Shown one piece after another: positions 61,592 to 64,000 of a stretch of 64,000 nucleotides of DNA (positions within the stretch are counted from its first letter, which is position 1; every line of letters starts with the position of its first letter). The stretch covers positions 112,047 through 176,046 of the forward strand of contig NZ_PRDS01000007.1 in assembly GCF_002927635.1 (NCBI RefSeq), given 5' to 3'. The position numbers and the translations under genes are program-made. Source of the stretch: Albidovulum inexpectatum. Lineage in GTDB: Bacteria; Pseudomonadota; Alphaproteobacteria; Rhodobacterales; Rhodobacteraceae. The notes beneath the pieces were generated by a model, which was not told the origin of the DNA, made no database searches, and was given only the letters and a program-made list of their open reading frames with translations.

Positions 61592-62730
61592 CCGCGCCAG
61601 ATCCAGCCGCCGCCCAGAACGCGCGTCGTGCCTTCCTCGTAGAAGACACAGGCCTGACCGGGCGAAACGCCTTCCTCGGGCTCCAACAGCTCGACCACGG
61701 CCTGCTCCTCGGACAGCGGACGGATGATTGCCGGACGCGGCGGCCGCGTAGAGCGGATGCGGACCAGCGCATGCCATTCGGTGGCCGAGGTAAAGGGTGC
61801 ATCGCCCAGCCAGTTGATTTCGCGCACGGGAACATCCTTGCGCGCAAGGGCTTCCTTGGGGCCGACGACAACGCGACGGGTTTCGGGGTCAAGCTTGACG
61901 ACGTAAAGCGGTTCGCTCAGCCCGCCGATGCCAAGGCCGCGCCGCTGGCCGATCGTGTAGTGGATCACGCCGCGGTGCTGGCCAAGAACATTGCCGTCCA
62001 TGTCCACGATCTCGCCCGGATCGGCGGCGCCGGGGCGCAGCTTTTCGATCACGCTGGCGTAATTTCCATTCGGCACAAAGCAGATATCCTGACTGTCGGG
62101 CTTGTCCGCGACCGACAGGCCATATCGCGCGGCCAACGCCCGCGTTTCGGCCTTGGATTTCAGATGTCCAAGCGGAAACCGCAGGTATTCCAGTTGCTCG
62201 CGCGTCGTCGAGAACAGGAAATAGGACTGGTCCCTGTTGGGGTCCGCCGCGCGGTGCAGCTCGGGCCCGTTCGGGCCCATCTTGCGCTGGATGTAATGGC
62301 CTGTGGCCATGCAATCGGCATCAAGGTCGCGCGCGGTGGCCAGAAGATCCTTGAACTTGACGCGTTCGTTGCACCGGATGCACGGAACGGGCGTGGCGCC
62401 AGCCAGATAGGCGTCCGCGAACTCGTCGATCACGGCTTCGCGGAACATGTTCTCGTAGTCCAGCACGTAATGGGGAAATCCGATCGTGTCGGCCACGCGG
62501 CGGGCGTCGTGAATGTCCTGACCCGCGCAGCAGGCGCCTTTCTTGGCCAGCGCGGCCCCGTGATCGTAAAGCTGCAGCGTGACGCCGACGACGTCATACC
62601 CTTCTTCGGCCAGCATTGCGGCCACGACCGAGGAATCGACGCCGCCCGACATCGCCACGACGACGCGCGTATCCTGCGGCCGTTTCGGGATGCCAAGCGA
62701 GTTCAGCGGTTGGGTTTCGTCAAGAGCCAT
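61585..62730 (-). CDS. mnmA: tRNA-specific 2-thiouridylase MnmA
   Basis: A 381-residue enzyme that thiolates U34 of Lys, Glu and Gln tRNAs. The PP-loop is [12 protein letters not shown]; the two catalytic cysteines lie in [11 protein letters not shown] and [19 protein letters not shown] and [10 protein letters not shown] are further signatures. ATG 62730 has GGAGG upstream. It faces sciP divergently and converges on lpxB with a seven-base overlap. Confidence 0.96.
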   Translation of the reverse strand: MALDETQPLNSLGIPKRPQDTRVVVAMSGGVDSSVVAAMLAEEGYDVVGVTLQLYDHGAALAKKGACCAGQDIHDARRVADTIGFPHYVLDYENMFREAVIDEFADAYLAGATPVPCIRCNERVKFKDLLATARDLDADCMATGHYIQRKMGPNGPELHRAADPNRDQSYFLFSTTREQLEYLRFPLGHLKSKAETRALAARYGLSVADKPDSQDICFVPNGNYASVIEKLRPGAADPGEIVDMDGNVLGQHRGVIHYTIGQRRGLGIGGLSEPLYVVKLDPETRRVVVGPKEALARKDVPVREINWLGDAPFTSATEWHALVRIRSTRPPRPAIIRPLSEEQAVVELLEPEEGVSPGQACVFYEEGTTRVLGGGWIWRGY

Positions 62731-62849
62731 GGGACCTCCGGGGTTGCGTCGGAATATAGGAAAATACGACGTAGTCACAAGGCGCCGTTTCACCTTGCGT
62801 TAATCGCGTTCCCGACAGGATCGGCGCGACGAGACAAAGGGGGGGCGCC

Positions 62850-63116
62850 ATGTTCCTGAAAAAGATCGAAACTCCGCGATCGGTCACCTTGCCTGATGGT
62901 TCGGTCCTCACGCCGGCGGATCTGCCGCCTGCCGACACGCGACGCTGGGTTGCCAGTCGCAAGATGAAGGTCGTTCTGGCCGTCAGGCACGGCCTGCTGT
63001 CGCTCTCTGATGCGTTGGAAAGATACGCTCTGTCTTCAGAGGAGTTCGAGGAATGGTGCCGCGCCGTGGACCGCGACGGCGAAAGGGGCTTGAAGGTGAC
63101 AAGGCGCAACCGCTAG
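62850..63116 (+). CDS. sciP: SciP-type CtrA inhibitor (DUF1153)
   Basis: An 88-residue protein with the DUF1153/SciP helix-turn-helix fold: VTLPDGSVLTPADLPPADTRRWVASRK, split as VTLPDGSVLTPADLPP and TRRWVASRKMKVV, then SLSDALERYALSSEEFEEW. In Caulobacter SciP binds CtrA and blocks its transcriptional activity. The position directly before ctrA (105-base gap) fits. A GGGGGGCG ribosome site precedes ATG 62850. Confidence 0.9.
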   Translation: MFLKKIETPRSVTLPDGSVLTPADLPPADTRRWVASRKMKVVLAVRHGLLSLSDALERYALSSEEFEEWCRAVDRDGERGLKVTRRNR

Positions 63117-63155
63117 ATACAACCCATGGTAGAAATTTGGATTCGGCACGTTCCG

Positions 63156-63170
63156 GTAACTTGCAATTAA
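63156..63170. promoter_or_regulatory. CtrA box upstream of ctrA
   Basis: GTAA (63156-63159), seven bases, TTAA (63167-63170) followed by C: seven of eight matches to the TTAA-N7-TTAA(C) CtrA consensus, 52 bases before the ctrA start. Autoregulation by CtrA is likely, as in Caulobacter. Confidence 0.62.
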
Positions 63171-63221
63171 CCAAGTGGTGCCACGGTCGGGTTCACAATC
63201 CATGAACGCGGAGAACGCCAG

Positions 63222-63941
63222 ATGAGGATCCTGTTGGTGGAAGACGACCCGACCACTTCGCGGTCGATCGAGCTGATGCTGACGCATGCCAATCTCAATG
63301 TCTATTGCACCGATCTGGGGGAAGAGGGCATCGATCTTGCCAAGCTGTATGATTACGACCTGATCCTGCTGGACCTGAACCTGCCCGATATGAACGGACA
63401 TGACGTGCTGCGTCAGTTGCGCATGTCCAAGGTGAACACGCCGATCCTGATCCTGACCGGGACGGACGATACCGAAAGCAAGGTGCGCAGCTTCGGCTTT
63501 GGTGCAGACGACTATCTGACCAAGCCCTTCCACCGCGAGGAACTGATCGCACGGATTCATGCAATCATCCGCCGCTCGAAGGGGCATGCGCAATCGATCA
63601 TCCGCACGGGCAAGATCGAGGTCAACCTGGATGCCAAGACGGTCGAGGTCGAAGGCAAGCCGGTGCATCTGACGGGCAAGGAATACCAGATGCTGGAGCT
63701 TCTCAGCCTGCGGAAGGGCACGACCCTGACGAAAGAGATGTTCCTCAACCATCTGTATGGCGGCATGGATGAGCCCGAGTTGAAGATCATCGACGTCTTC
63801 ATCTGCAAGCTGCGCAAGAAACTGGCCCAGGCGACGGGCGGTGAGAACTATATCGAAACCGTCTGGGGGCGGGGCTATGTGCTGCGCGATCCGGGAAGTG
63901 CCGACTGTTCACTTAACCTTCTTGACTTACGAATGACATGA
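63222..63941 (+). CDS. ctrA: Cell-cycle response regulator CtrA, C-terminus possibly altered by an IS
   Basis: A 239-residue OmpR-class master regulator (in Rhodobacteraceae linked to motility, gene-transfer agents and quorum signalling). The receiver has D51 in [13 protein letters not shown] and the FHREEL end. The DNA-binding domain has [30 protein letters not shown], shown by [20 protein letters not shown], and ends [13 protein letters not shown]. The last 12-14 residues after RDPGSAD ([11 protein letters not shown]) overlap an antisense integrase end and begin at TGT (63906), so they may come from an insertion sequence. The core protein is intact. Confidence 0.93.
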   Translation: MRILLVEDDPTTSRSIELMLTHANLNVYCTDLGEEGIDLAKLYDYDLILLDLNLPDMNGHDVLRQLRMSKVNTPILILTGTDDTESKVRSFGFGADDYLTKPFHREELIARIHAIIRRSKGHAQSIIRTGKIEVNLDAKTVEVEGKPVHLTGKEYQMLELLSLRKGTTLTKEMFLNHLYGGMDEPELKIIDVFICKLRKKLAQATGGENYIETVWGRGYVLRDPGSADCSLNLLDLRMT

Positions 63942-64000
63942 CGGTTTCGATGGGCCGTCTGCCCTGGTTTCGGTAGCCCAGATGCGGGCGCTCGGTGTTG
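63906..64000. mobile_element. Partial insertion sequence at the right window edge
   Basis: The boundary is proposed at TGTTCACTTAACC (from 63906), which has the TGT-type end of many IS481/IS3-like elements and lies just inside the integrase stop codon. The rest of the element continues beyond the window, so the other terminus and the target duplication are not visible. The exact boundary is inferred. Confidence 0.6.
63913..63999 (-). CDS. DDE integrase/transposase, C-terminal fragment (IS481/IS3-like)
   Basis: Read on the minus strand from 63999, the frame gives [19 protein letters not shown] then VMSFVSQEG and a TAA stop at 63915-63913. YNTERPH followed by GRRPI is the conserved C-terminal signature of rve-domain transposases, particularly IS481-type. 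The N-terminal and catalytic parts lie outside the window. The stop overlaps the last codons of ctrA on the opposite strand. Confidence 0.78.
   Translation of the reverse strand, partial: NTERPHLGYRNQGRRPIETVMSFVSQEG

Noticed and set aside
1..64000. tRNA, rRNA or CRISPR loci
   Set aside because: No tRNA cloverleaf, rRNA segment or regularly spaced repeat array was recognised in any intergenic region; a covariance-model scan was not possible.

Overview
The window is a GC-rich alphaproteobacterial chromosome segment. Adjacent sciP and ctrA, the gene order pyrH-frr-uppS-cdsA-dxr-rseP-bamA-skp-fabZ-lpxA-lpxI-lpxB, a MocR-type TauR, SoeABC and a dmdA-acuI pair all point to Rhodobacteraceae (Roseobacter/Paracoccus range). 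The genus cannot be fixed from the sequence alone. No rRNA, tRNA or CRISPR array was seen.

Left part (1-6.9 kb): the 3' end of purQ, a DctB/DctD-type two-component system whose regulator lacks the sigma-54 contact loop, and rne behind a long leader with a strong terminator after it.

Organosulfur region (6.9-28 kb): a taurine dissimilation block runs tpa, tauR, xsc, a TauE-type exporter, ackA and soeABC. It converts taurine to sulfoacetaldehyde, then to acetyl phosphate and sulfite. AckA would turn acetyl phosphate into acetate plus ATP, and SoeABC or the exporter would dispose of sulfite. Paired CTGG direct repeats with identical 23-bp phasing lie before tpa, xsc and tauR (inverted at tauR) and are very probably TauR operators. 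Next comes a complete dipeptide-type ABC transporter of unknown substrate, then a GntR/FCD regulator divergent from a tight four-gene operon: DUF2182 membrane protein, DUF1326 protein, DMSP demethylase DmdA and acryloyl-CoA reductase AcuI. Two tandem palindromes sit in the divergent gap. Taurine and DMSP catabolism thus sit side by side around an uncharacterised transporter and two DUF genes; this is the least understood and most interesting part of the window.

Sugar region (28-40.8 kb): zwf-pgl-pgi converge on glk. A LacI-type regulator is divergent from aglEFGAK (alpha-glucoside uptake and hydrolysis). CAAAGCGCTTTG operators flank the agl promoter. AglA would release glucose for Glk, Pgi and Zwf. 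AglF carries an unusual insertion of about 75 residues.

Second peptide-type ABC system (40.8-48.3 kb, minus strand): fused ATPase, two permeases, a Tat-type binding protein and an AraC-family regulator.

Envelope and housekeeping region (48.4-62.7 kb): miaA divergent from pyrH-frr-uppS-cdsA-dxr-rseP, a possible 58-residue membrane protein, then bamA-skp-fabZ-lpxA-lpxI-lpxB, converging on mnmA.

Right end (62.8-64 kb): sciP and ctrA. The last bases encode, on the minus strand, the C-terminus of a DDE integrase/transposase that overlaps the ctrA 3' end, so an insertion sequence appears to have landed in the final codons of ctrA.
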